Below, piece by piece: positions 10,394 through 20,401 of a DNA stretch of 64,000 nucleotides (positions within the stretch are counted from its first letter, which is position 1; every line of letters starts with the position of its first letter). Location of the stretch: the NCBI RefSeq assembly GCF_007655135.1, contig NC_045132.1, positions 21,322,354 through 21,386,353 of the forward strand, given 5' to 3'. Below the pieces are notes generated by a model. It did not search any database, was not told the DNA's origin, and worked only from the letters and a program-made list of their open reading frames with translations. The stretch comes from Punica granatum. Its lineage: Eukaryota > Streptophyta > Magnoliopsida > Myrtales > Lythraceae. A program made the translations under genes and the position numbers.

Positions 10394-12410
10394 ATGCTCG
10401 TCGCTGCCGTGTTGGACGGCGTTCTCTGCAAGACGCTGAAGCGAGATGGTAATAACATCACAGACACACGCTTACTCCTCTCCAGACGCGAATATTTTTA
10501 GTGTGTCGGGCTCTTGTTCTGTTTTGAGCAATGGTTGAGACTCGAGAACGTTGTGAAGCGCAGTGAAGGCACTGAATGAGATCAAGGCATCCCTGGGATG
10601 GAGAGTGGTGTACGCATGGGTGGGGGATGACCCGTGCGGGGAGGGCGACCTGCCGCCTTGGTTTGGCGTCAAGTGCTCCACTCTGGGCGATTACAGCGTT
10701 GTGACCGAGCTGTAAGCTTCGTAAATACTGATGTTAAGAGAAAACTTTTGTTGGAATTTCGGAATGAGTGGAGATCTTCGTATGCGCAGGGAGGTTTATG
10801 CGGTGTCCATTGTAGGGCCATTTCCTACTGCAGTCACCAACCTACTTGATCTCAAAAGATTGTAAGATTTCTCATATTGCCATTGATATGATTGAAACTT
10901 TGAATATGAGCTGAGTCGGGTCGGTTTTCTATAAAATGATAGGAGTTTATGGAGAGACGAATGATTAATAGGTTCGCAAATGTTTCGGAACTGCAGCATT
11001 CTTGTGGAAAAAATTGTGATCTCTCGGTTTTCTTGGCATGCAGAGATCTGCACAATAACAAACTGACCGGTCCCATCCCTCCCGAGATTGGACTGCTGAA
11101 GCATCTCAAAATATTGTATGACTCTTCACTCCCATTGTCTTGTTATGCTTTATATGTATCCTGATGTCATTTACGTTTACTACTTGATTCGATCCCGGCA
11201 ATTTTAGCAGCAAATGGATCTGTTTATTTCTGTCCCGTTAGTTGTTATGCCTCTGAAGCTCTTCTGTTTGCCAGGAATTTAAGATGGAACAAGCTGCAAG
11301 ATGTCATCCCCCCGGAAATAGGCGAACTGAAGAGTCTGACACATCTGTGAGTGAATACAGCCTTTCCTACAGAAACTTCGATCAATTTAGGTTCCCATTC
11401 GTACTTAATCAATCCATTCTTCGCCAAATTGTTATGAGACCTGATCTATCCGTAGGTATCTAAGCTTCAACAACCTTAAAGGTGAGATCCCCAGGGAGCT
11501 TGCAAATCTTCCAGAGCTTCGCTATCTCTATCTGCAGGAGAATCGTCTTATCGGTCGGATTCCTCCAGTACTTGGAAATTTACCCTATCTCCGGCACCTG
11601 TAACACTCCACTTTGTGCTTATCTTGTTAACTCCCAACAGAACATGCCTCTTAATTGCCGCTGTGCATCCTTGGATATGCTGCATGTTCATTCTCAGGGA
11701 TGTCGGTAACAATCATCTCGTTGGTACGATAAATGGACTGTTACAGTTGGATGGCTGCTTCCCAGAACTAAGGAACCTGTAAGCCAATTGTTCATTCTGC
11801 TTTCTCTGAGTCGAATTATTACCGGATTCGTGTTGCTAACTGATTTTGCTTTATCCATGATCTGGTATAGTTACCTTAACAATAATTACCTTACCGGAGT
11901 AATCCCCACACAGCTCGCAAACTTGACCAGTTTGGAAATTCTGTAAAGCATCTTTCTTTGCCTTTTAACCGTACTGATCTTGGTCTATGATAGCAACTCT
12001 GTTGTTCTTGACTGTTCTTCTAATGCAGGTACTTGTCGTACAATAAAATGGTCGGGCAAATCCCGTCTTCGCTTGCTAATGTTCCTAAATTAACTTACTT
12101 GTAAGCGTCCTCCCTAAACAGGCAAATAACTGATCCTATGTTGGAGAATTTCGTCTCGGAGGAATGATTTGTGAATTGAAGTGTTCTGCAATCTGAATTC
12201 AGGTACTTGGATCACAACCAGTTCACCGGAAGAATTCCCGACGATTTCTACACGCACCCTTTCCTGAAAGAAATGTGAGTGCATGTATAACTTCAGCTCC
12301 ACGCTGAATGTTGCTGCAGGTATATTGAAGGGAATTCATTCCGGCCCGGCGAAAGGCCAATAGGCGTCCACAAAGTCCTCGAACTTGCCGAGTCGGAGTT
12401 TCTGTTTTAG
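10394..12410 (+). CDS. secreted leucine-rich-repeat protein (LRR only, no kinase)
   Basis: Eleven exons: 10394-10448, 10564-10711, 10790-10861, 11044-11115, 11275-11346, 11456-11599, 11698-11778, 11871-11942, 12029-12100, 12203-12274, 12320-12410. Together they give 316 residues with all junctions in phase. The mature part starts KTLKRDVKALNEIKASLGW and has the cap sequence DDPCGEGDLPPW, then about ten LRRs of the LxxLxLxxNxLxGxIPxxLxxL plant type, ending YIEGNSF ... KVLELAESEFLF. There is no transmembrane helix or kinase. The best remembered relative is Arabidopsis At5g61240; function unknown, probably apoplastic. The open start leaves only 12 residues before KTLKRD, whereas the frame continues upstream with a hydrophobic signal-like stretch that is out of frame with the ATG at 10362, so the leader may carry a small indel. 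The gene converges on the PPR gene with about 310 bp between stops. Confidence 0.9.
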
Positions 12411-12719
12411 ATGAAGAGATACCCTCACATTCTTTATTCGTTGAGAACTTGTGTCCTCTCATGAGGAGAATAAGGTTTAACCAAGGATGACAAATAGACT
12501 TCGAGGGCTCGTTGGGTCCGGCTACTACCAATTTCTCGCTTAAGCCAATTTTGTGTAGCTTTACAGTTCTTCGTCCTTTGTTCAGTTCTCTGTTGGAAAT
12601 TCAAAGACATCGACCGAATACGAATTGCTATGTATAAGCTCTACATCCTCGAGGATAAGGTTAGTAGCGTAAATTGTCTAGAGAGCTTCTATGGCCTGCA
12701 ATATCAAAATGAATCCAAC

Positions 12720-14315
12720 TCAATAATCAGAATGCCGATTCAACTTCTCGAGGAGGAGACAAATCTCTTCCATCTGAGGATGCATCTTTTCCCCGGCTAC
12801 AAACTCAAAGCCGACCCCGCCGATCTGAACCGAACTGCAGCCAGGAGCCTTCTTATCAACTGCTCCATTCCTCATCTTCATCCTGACTTTCTGAGCCTCT
12901 TCCTGTTTCCCCTTCGCCGCGTAGAAGTTCGACAGCAGGACATAGGCTCCACTGTCATGTTCGATATGCAGAAGCCTCTCTGCTGCCAGCTCAGCGAGCT
13001 TGATATCTCCGTGGCTGCAGCAGGCATTCAGTAACGCCCTCCAAGCTACGGCGTCATCTTCGGGGGAGCCATTGTTGTTCTTGCTGGAATCTCTGAGGAG
13101 TAAAATCTCCTTGGCTTCTTCCAGTAGTCCTGCTCGGCCAAAAAGCTCGACTAAACAGCCATAGAGTTCGCTCTGCAGCTCGATGTTGTAGTCCCTAAGC
13201 AATCTCTGTAAAATCCTGAGGCCCTCACAAGCCATTCCTGAGTAGGAACACGCGATGAGAACAGCAATGAGGGTAACATTGTCAGGAACAATCCCCTCTT
13301 TCTCCATATCGCAGAACAGTCTCAAAGCAGCTCCGCCGACCCCATTCATCGCGAACCCTGAAATCATTGCATTCCAACAGATGGTATCCCTCTGCGGCAT
13401 CTCATCAAACAATCTCTTCGCTAATCCTAAGAACCCGCATTTCGCATACATATCTATGAGCCCGGTCCAAAGACGGGTTGTGGGCCTGAGCCGCCGTCGC
13501 TCCACGAGCCGGTGGATCCATACCCCAGTCTCGAGGGTCCCCAGGTGTGCGCAGGCGCAAAGCACGCTCACCAGAAGGGCCTCGTCGGGCTCGATATAAG
13601 GGACCTCTAATTGCATCAACTGGAACAAGTGGAGCCCTTCCTTGAAGCAATTGTCCTGCACGTAACCCGAAATCATCGCACCCCACACGCCCAGATCCTT
13701 GACAGGGGCCTTGTCGAACAAAGCCCTCGCGGCCTCGACATCACCCGCCTTTGCAGACCCCGAGATCGCCAGTGTCCACGATACGGCGTCTCGGTCAGGC
13801 ATTTCATCGAACACCTTCCCTGGGGCCGCCTGTTCGCCGTTGAGCGCAATGTAGAAGGCTATCAGAGCATTGCCCACGAAAAGATTACTGACCAGGCCCA
13901 GCTTGATTCCCTGGCCGTGGACGGACTCCCCGAGAGAGCGGGGGATGAGCTTCGCGCAGGCCTTGAGAATGCAGGGGAGGGTGTAGTGATCGGGGCGGAC
14001 GGCGTCCGCCAGCATGCGGGAGTACACGTGGATGGCGGCGGCAGGGCGGTCGTGGAGGAGGAGGGCGTGGAGCATTGTGTTATAGATGCAGGCGGTTGTG
14101 GGGCGTTCGACGCGGGAGAAGACGGCCCAGGCGTAGTCTACAGAGTGGCGGTCGAGGGAGGAGTAGAAGGCCAAGAGGCGGCTGAGGGCGAAGGGACTGC
14201 GGCCGAGGCCGGAGGCGATGAGGAGGGAGTGGGACTGCTTGAGCTGCTTCAAGGTCTTGGAGGTCTCGAGGAGCTTGAGGCACCTCCATCGCCTTCTGCT
14301 ACTTAAGCTCGGCAT
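12720..14315 (-). CDS. pentatricopeptide-repeat protein, PLS class with E/E+ tail
   Basis: One uninterrupted exon gives 531 residues from ATG (MPSLSSRRRW). Tandem PPR units of about 35 residues are clear, for example CIYNTMLHALLLHDRPAAAI, LWTGLIDMYAKCGFLGLAKR and ICWNAMISGFAMNGVGGAAL. The last 120 residues match E and E+ motifs (VAWRALLNACCSHGDIKLAE, GAYVLLSNFYAAKGKQEEAQ, APGCSSVQIGG). The protein stops before a DYW deaminase domain. Proteins of this class bind organelle RNA one base per repeat and recruit C-to-U editing factors in mitochondria or chloroplasts; the target cannot be told here. The N-terminus is short, so organelle targeting is inferred from family. GC content is visibly higher than in neighbouring genes, which also creates long antisense open frames. 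Confidence 0.93.
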   Translation of the reverse strand: MPSLSSRRRWRCLKLLETSKTLKQLKQSHSLLIASGLGRSPFALSRLLAFYSSLDRHSVDYAWAVFSRVERPTTACIYNTMLHALLLHDRPAAAIHVYSRMLADAVRPDHYTLPCILKACAKLIPRSLGESVHGQGIKLGLVSNLFVGNALIAFYIALNGEQAAPGKVFDEMPDRDAVSWTLAISGSAKAGDVEAARALFDKAPVKDLGVWGAMISGYVQDNCFKEGLHLFQLMQLEVPYIEPDEALLVSVLCACAHLGTLETGVWIHRLVERRRLRPTTRLWTGLIDMYAKCGFLGLAKRLFDEMPQRDTICWNAMISGFAMNGVGGAALRLFCDMEKEGIVPDNVTLIAVLIACSYSGMACEGLRILQRLLRDYNIELQSELYGCLVELFGRAGLLEEAKEILLLRDSSKNNNGSPEDDAVAWRALLNACCSHGDIKLAELAAERLLHIEHDSGAYVLLSNFYAAKGKQEEAQKVRMKMRNGAVDKKAPGCSSVQIGGVGFEFVAGEKMHPQMEEICLLLEKLNRHSDY

Positions 14316-14437
14316 GCATTACCAGAGGAAACCTTCATCTGCAAACTGAACTTCACGGTCGCCATGAAAACGAAGGATAAGCTTGGCTACTGATGAAGCA
14401 GCCATTGAATGTTTTAAAGAGAAAATCGTTGCAAACG

Positions 14438-14511
14438 GCTTTCGTAGCTCAGTTGGTTAGAGCACCCGTTTAGTAAGCGGGAGGTCTTGAGTTCGACTCT
14501 CAACGAAAGCA
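14438..14511 (+). tRNA. tRNA-Thr (anticodon AGT)
   Basis: 74 bases fold as a full cloverleaf: a 7-bp acceptor stem (GCTTTCG with CGAAAGC, discriminator A), D stem GCTC/GAGC with loop AGTTGGTTA, anticodon stem CCCGT/GCGGG with loop TTAGTAA, so the anticodon AGT is at 14472-14474. The T stem is TTGAG/CTCAA with loop TTCGACT. The internal A box (TAGCTCAGTTGG) and B box (GAGTTCGACTC) are intact, there is no intron, and a T5 run for polymerase III termination follows at about 14532. It lies just upstream of the PPR gene on the opposite strand. Confidence 0.97.
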
Positions 14512-14587
14512 GATAGGTTTGTCCGTCTAATTCTTTTTCAAAATTATTTACATTATAGTTTTCCAGACAAGGTTCGATCGAGATCGG

Positions 14588-15735
14588 AACATATTCTGCT
14601 ATATAGTTCGCCCTCTCTGCCACCATTGTTGCCTCAGTTGCCCTCGCGGCATGATTTTCCTCTTTTATTAATATCCTGAAACAACGATAACGACATGGCG
14701 TTCATAATTGTGAAATTAGGTTAGATTGGAATAAATGACATGCTACACATTCTAGATAACATTTTATTCCATCCGAATTCGTGATATCATTTATTATGTA
14801 GTCATGGCCCGGGGGACGAGCCTACGACTTCCAAGAACTTGAAAGGGGGCAATAATATGTTGGTAATAACCCTGAGCCTTGTCATAATAGTCGAGGATTC
14901 GACCCCGTGGTGTAGAATTTGATAGTATAGATGGGATAAGAATTCCCAAAAAAAAAAAAAGATTCCTCATAATTGATGTAATGTCCAATATTTTTGTTTG
15001 ACATCAATTTGAATCATGTTTGTAGGATGAGCAGCGGATTAGGCGTTTGGAGTTTCATAAAAATATTTCGAAACATGATCATAAGATCGCGAGATATTAT
15101 AGAAAAATCTGCTATGTAGTTCGCCCTCTCTGCCTCTATCACTGCCCGATTGCCGTGACGACACGAAGGCTCCTTCCTTCACCACCGTCTTTCGAATGTG
15201 TTTTATGTGATAGTCATTAACGAGCGTAGAGCTTAAGATAGCTTGAATTGGAGAGACAACTTCAAAATTGATATTTTCCTCTTTTATGAATATCTTGAAA
15301 CAACGATAACGACATGACGTTCATAATTGTGAAATAAGGTTAGATTGGGATAAATGACATACTACTCGTTCTAGATTACCTTTTGTTCCATCTGAATTCG
15401 TGACATGATTTATTATGTAGTCATGGCCCAGGGGACGAGCCTACGACTTCCAAGAACTTGAAAGGGGGCAATAATAAGTTGGTAATAACCTTGAGCCTTC
15501 TCATAAAAATCGATGATTCGGCCCCATGGTGTAGAATTTGATAGTATAGATGGGATAAGAATTCCAAAAGTAAAATAAAAAATAAAATCCTCATAATTGA
15601 TGTAATTTCCAATATTTTCGTCTGAAATCAATTTGAAAGTGCGAAAATCATGTTTGTAGGATGAGCGGAGGATTAGGCGTTTGGAGGTTCATAAAAATAT
15701 TTCGAAACATGATCATATGATCGCGAGATATTATC
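14588..15735. repeat. direct duplication of an about 0.6-kb unit
   Basis: Two similar copies lie head to tail with an offset of about 620 bases, roughly 14588-15085 and 15105-15735. Shared blocks include tagttcgccctctctgcc, ataacgacatg[g/a]cgttcataa, ggacgagcctacgacttcc and gatgggataagaattcc. The second copy has about 100 extra bases near 15165-15270. The first copy has an A13 run at about 14948-14960 after ggataagaattccc, replaced in the second by an AAAATAAAA stretch, which hints at a retroposon tail inside the unit. No coding capacity is seen. The duplication occupies the region upstream of the GH79 gene. Confidence 0.8.
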
Positions 15736-16136
15736 GGAAAATCTTACCTGAGATTATTATTCTTCTTCGACTATCAACTTGACTCTTACACGAAGTGATT
15801 CCAATGGCTTTCGACTTTGAAAAGCTTCAAATTTGAAGAAAAGGTATAATCCTGAAAGGCATGTGCAGAGAAAGATATCATATCATATGAAATGGATTTA
15901 TTTGGTAATTTATATCAAATATTAGTAGTCTCAGCATAAAATCCACAATATTAGTGGACGATTTGCACAAATAGTTAACAAATAAATCCCTTCGGAGTCG
16001 AGATAAGCTATCCTCGAATGAGAATTCGTCTCATCTAATAGGCTGATGATCTCACCGAAAATCTTGGAAATCTTCTGTTCATATCAAGCACGAACTGAAA
16101 ATTAGGAGTCCTTATGTCAGTGATATAAGAATCTTC

Positions 16137-16144
16137 TATAAATA
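16137..16144 (+). promoter_or_regulatory. TATA box of the GH79 gene
   Basis: TATAAATA stands 66 bases upstream of the start codon, leaving room for a leader of about 40 bases. It is the best TATA element in the interval. Confidence 0.65.
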
Positions 16145-16209
16145 CGATAGCCAAGCTGCTTCTCTCAGACTTTTAACATAATTCACATAGAGCTAGCCAT
16201 ATCTCAACC

Positions 16210-18944
16210 ATGGGGGCCGAGTCGAAAGTGATCCTGTCGAGCATCATCCTGGTCTTGTGGCTTTCACCGCTTTCTTCTGCAGAGGATGTGACCGTCACAG
16301 TGAAGAGCGTGACGCACATTGCAACAACTGATGATAACTTCGTGTGTGCCACGCTCGACTGGTGGCCCGAGGACAAGTGCGATTATGGCCAGTGCCCGTG
16401 GGGGAGAGCTGGCATTCTTAACCTGGTAAAGTGTCTGGCCCTTCCCGCGATCCATCACAAAACTTACGATGTATTTGTCGGAACGCTAAGCAGAAACTTG
16501 ATGTATAGTCCGAGACAATTTTCCCTGTTATTTAACGAATGCAAGGCATATGACACCATATCAAATTAATGATCTTTCAAAGTGTCCGTAGTTTTTACTT
16601 TCAGGAATCGCTTTATGATACAAATCTCTCTAATTTATTTATGTGACGAATGAAAAACATATTATCTTCCCTTTGGCATGACCTTTTATGATTATATAAA
16701 TTTTTGAAAAAATATATATTCAAGTTTATATTTAACAATATTTATTGTTTTCATATGTTCAGGATCTGGACAATACGATCTTGTCCAATGCCATCAAGGG
16801 TAAGTTCTAATTTCATGAAAACAAATTAAACTCTTGCAATTATTGATATTTCTCACCTATATGTGGCTTTTTATAACGTTTTATTTATTTGTTTCGTAAT
16901 AATCTATTGCGGAATTTTGCAGCTTTCAACCCGCTGAGGATCAGAGTGGGAGGTTCCCTACAAGATCAGGTAGTTTACAAAATTAACTGGCCGGGGGGTT
17001 TATACTGTCCGCAGTTCAAGAAGACGGCAGATGGCAGGTTCGGCTTCAGCCAAGGTTGCCTCGACCAGGACCGATGGGACCAGATCATTCACTTCTTGAA
17101 CAAGACGGGGTATAATAATCCATCTTTTAGTTTTCATACTGAATGTTTGTGATACATATGTTAGGACGGGGACAGTTTCGATCTGCAATGTATCTAGTTA
17201 ATTCGACCTGTAATCCGGTTGGCTTGCTCGTGGCTTTTACTTCCTTAGCAGTAGTATTGTGGCCCTCTTCTCTCCCCACAAGCCTTTTGTTGATCTGATA
17301 AGTTTTTCTTTCAGAGCTGTAGTGACCTTCGGCTTGAATGCTCTCTACGGGAAGAGCCGGTCAGAGTATGATAAAAACACTTATGTCGGTGTCTGGAATC
17401 CTTGGCATGCTCATCACCTCATGAAGTACACGGCCGAGAAAGGATACAAGATCGACTCTTATGAACTTGGTACACTTAAAATTTTCTAGCACATACATTA
17501 CGCATCGTTCAGGTACATGCTTATGTTGCCTCAATATATTGTGCTGTGCCAGGGAATGAGTTGAGCGGGTCTGGTGTCTCGGGGAGGGAAGATGCAGAGC
17601 GTTATGGGAAGGATATGATCATGCTCAAGAAGATCGTGAATTCCATATGGTACCCTGACCCCAGCAACCGACCGAAGATTCTGGGTCCCGGTGGATTTTA
17701 CGACCAGCAATGGTTCCAGACCCTGCTTGAGGTCACTGGACCTGGCGTCATAGACGTGCTGACCCACCACATATACAACCTTGGACCCGGTAAGAGGATG
17801 GAACAATCTCTCAATCAACTGGATCCAGATCTCGCAAAGAAAAGCTTTTCACTAGGAATTTATATTTCTGTGCAGGCGTTGATAGGAATCTAATCAACAA
17901 AGTCCAAGACCCATACTTCTTGGATCAGGTTGCTCAGACGTATGCCGATGTTAAGGAAACCGTGGCAAGGTTTGGGCCAGGGACCAAGGCATGGGTTGGA
18001 GAGTCGGGTGGAGCTTACAACAGCGGAAGCAAAGATGTTTCCCACACCTTTGCTGATGGATTCTGGTGAGAAAAAAAATCCTCGTTCATAACAAATCTCT
18101 AAGCTTTAAACACTTACATGACTTATGGAAAGAATTACTTGATCACGGAATCGGAAATCTTGATCAGGTACTTGGATCAACTAGGCATGACTTCAACATT
18201 CGACCACAAGGTTTTCTGCAGACAATCTCTGATCGGTGGCAACTATGGTCTTCTTAACACCATGACTTTCATACCCAACCCAGACTACTATGGGTCAGTA
18301 ACGTACTTGAACATTTTGAACAGATTCTAGTAGGCAATCCTTCCGGGATTCTATCACATAATGTCTAACTTATCGTGATTTCAGTTGTGATGTGTGGTTT
18401 TGCTGACTTGTGTGAATCTCTAATTCAGTGCTCTTTTGTGGCATCGCCTGATGGGAAAGAACGTTCTCTCAATCACTCACTTCGGCTCCCCAAAGCTTCG
18501 TGCCTATGCTCACTGCTCAAAGCAAAAGGTAATAAACGTTGCATCTTATATCTTTGATCGTCTCGATGTTTGTACCATGGTGCACTCGAAACGTCTGTAA
18601 CTGGTTAATCACCGTTATTGCAGCCGGGTGTGACAATGCTTCTGATCAACATGTCGAACTCTACTTCCTTCAATGTTTCTGTCACCAACGACCTGAACCT
18701 CTACCCGGACCTTAAGAACTTGGGAGGCGGCCAGAAGAGGGAAGAGTACCATCTGACCCCGAAGGATGGGAACATCCAGAGCGACGTTGTGCTTCTGAAC
18801 GGAACACCTCTGCAGCTCACAGAGTCTCAGGACATTCCAGAAATGAAGCCGAAGCTTGTGGACCCCTCCACTCCGATCACCATCGCGCCCGACTCCTTTG
18901 TCTTCGTGACCATCAGAGACTTCAATGCTCCTGCCTGTGCTTAA
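16210..18944 (+). CDS. heparanase-like protein (GH79 beta-glucuronidase family)
   Basis: Nine exons: 16210-16425, 16763-16799, 16923-17109, 17315-17469, 17553-17789, 17876-18065, 18168-18293, 18429-18528, 18624-18944. They give 522 residues with all junctions in phase. A signal peptide of about 24 residues (SKVILSSIILVLWLSPLSSA) directs it to the secretory pathway. Family signatures are LRIRVGGSLQDQV, ELGNELSGSG with the acid/base Glu near residue 201, and WVGESGGAYNSG with the nucleophile Glu near 320. Several N-glycosylation sequons lie near the C-terminus (for example NMSNSTSFNVS). Plant members (AtGUS1-3 type, baicalinase) remove glucuronic acid from arabinogalactan or flavone glucuronides in the wall or vacuole. 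The exact substrate is not readable. Both catalytic residues are present, so it looks functional. Confidence 0.94.
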
Positions 18945-19430
18945 TTTTTTTTTTATTTTTTTTATATATAGTTTCTAGTTCTGGTATATTTAAGTCCTTA
19001 GGCTTAGGTTTAGGCTTAGTTCTTAGTTAGGATTCCCAATCTTCTTTAGCACATACCTTTCAATGTCCAAGCAATTAGCATTGATTTGCACAATCGAAAC
19101 TAATCTCAGGAGGCGAGTCACGATTTCTGATGAACGAGCTGCAAATAAAACAGCAATACCCGAAGACAGAGTATTACTCGATGTGGAGTTTCATTACGCA
19201 CCGAAGAAAAGAAACTGTTTGTAATTCCGACTCGGAACATCAACAGCGAGCTTGTCGTGACTAGTAATAATGTACATACATCTGTCCCACAAGTGGACAA
19301 TGGCCAATGTTGATATAATGACCACATAGTGGCACACAGGTTTCAACATAAATATGGAAGAGGAAGCCATAGCCTGCTCTTAAATATATTCACGGCACTT
19401 CCTCTTCTATGTCTGCCCTGATCCAAAGAA
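18945..19430. other. 3' UTR of the GH79 gene and presumed MIR398 promoter
   Basis: A T-rich run (about 18945-18970) begins the 3' flank of the GH79 gene. A TATA-like ttaaatatatt lies at about 19380-19390, some 50 bases ahead of the hairpin. One GTAC core, the SPL7 copper-response binding core, occurs at 19272-19275. Assignment of either as a promoter element is inference. Confidence 0.4.
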
Positions 19431-19433
19431 CAA

Positions 19434-19544
19434 GTGGGGCACCCTAAAGGGGTGCTACCTGATAACACAGGAAATTGCCCTCTGATATCTTCTCCCCTCT
19501 GCATTTTTCCTGTGTTTTCAGGTCACCCCTTCGGGGTACCCCTT
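19434..19544 (+). ncRNA. MIR398: MIR398-like microRNA precursor hairpin
   Basis: The 21-mer at 19511-19531 (start TGTGTTTTCAGG, end TCACCCCTT) differs from Arabidopsis miR398a as I remember it at one position (T for C at base 7). It lies on the 3' arm, as in known MIR398 precursors. The opposite arm at about 19447-19471 pairs with it almost fully: 22 of 23 positions from 19509 to 19531 pair, with one T:T mismatch and one 2-base bulge. Pairing continues below the duplex through ggggcaccc/gggtacccc. The loop is about 37 bases (19472-19508). miR398 guides cleavage of Cu/Zn superoxide dismutase, CCS and COX5b mRNAs and is induced through SPL7 when copper is short. No target lies in this window. 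Confidence 0.85.
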
Positions 19545-19659
19545 TGCCACCCGTCGGTCCCGGCCCAACCGGACAAGTTCTCGGTTCGACTTCCACAAGG
19601 TCTTCAGATGATCTCTGACCGACTGTGCAAATGCAATTTGGTAAGAAAGGGTTCATAGG

Positions 19660-20085
19660 TTTGTGAATAATATTATGTCACCGGATTGCACCCAAGTGCA
19701 TACCCTGCTTAAGTGGATGGTGGCAGGCCAATGGCTCGCGGTAAGTAAGCTATCGGATGGTCCACACTTTGGTGCTGCCGGATAATATTGTAGGAAGGTC
19801 TAGTCGATTTGGTGGCGTTCGTGTAAACGGATCCCATGTCGGCCTTTAACGTTTTCATAGTGGATTGCTCCCTGTGGAGATAACTATGTTGACCGAAACT
19901 GTCGGCTTCGGTGTCATTTGGTACTCAGTAAATATTACTTAACCACTCCTATAATACCCGATCAAATGGTTGAAAGTGAAAAACTGGCCCACGGTTGGTT
20001 CATAAATTCGCACTTATAAACATTCTGATTGGTTATTCCTCGTCCAAAGTGAATAAGTAATACTAAACTAATATTCCATTTAAAT
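19660..20085. other. intergenic spacer
   Basis: Between the MIR398-like hairpin and the SINE-like element I see no gene, domain or strong repeat. Confidence 0.5.
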
Positions 20086-20089
20086 AATA

Positions 20090-20215
20090 TCTCGATTCAG
20101 GTCTCGTGCTTAATAAGGAGAGTTTTCCCCCTTAATGAATCGATTCGATTCCACCTATATTAGTTGGAGCCATTGGATTTCCGGATACGAGAGTACCCAC
20201 CGAATAAAACCCGGA
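20090..20215 (+). mobile_element. SINE-like element, 3' part (copy 1)
   Basis: The segment reads B-box-like ctcgattcagg, then gagagttttcccc, then tagttggagccattgg, then tttccggatacgagagtac, then caccgaataaaa. The same order of phrases, diverged, occurs in reverse orientation at about 52895-53095. The shared order and the tRNA-like boxes of the second copy suggest a tRNA-derived SINE family. The 5' end of this copy is not clear. Confidence 0.5.
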
Positions 20216-20401
20216 GCCCCTAATTCTTTTTACCAAAAAAAGAAATTTCAATTTTTTTGGTCCTTTTTTTTTGTTGCTATTTTGTGTTTTTTTTCTTTAA
20301 AAAAATAATTTTATATTTTTCATCTTCTTCCTGCCCATTCTCTCTCGCTCTCTCATTGCTTACTCCATCTTTCTCCACTGTGCCGTACTGGGAGCAGAGC
20401 A

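Noticed and set aside
10254..10439. 61-codon frame with a late in-frame ATG at 10362 (MARVDSHCSL) as the LRR start
   Set aside because: It is not in frame with the LRR exons; it was kept only as evidence of a possible indel.
13611..14306. 231-codon plus-strand open frame antisense to the PPR gene
   Set aside because: It is a shadow of the GC-rich PPR coding sequence; its composition (Gly/Glu/Ala-rich runs) follows from the opposite frame and no domain is seen.
19434..19658. Open frames over the MIR398-like hairpin on both strands
   Set aside because: The pairing of the arms explains the sequence constraint better than coding, and neither frame has a domain.
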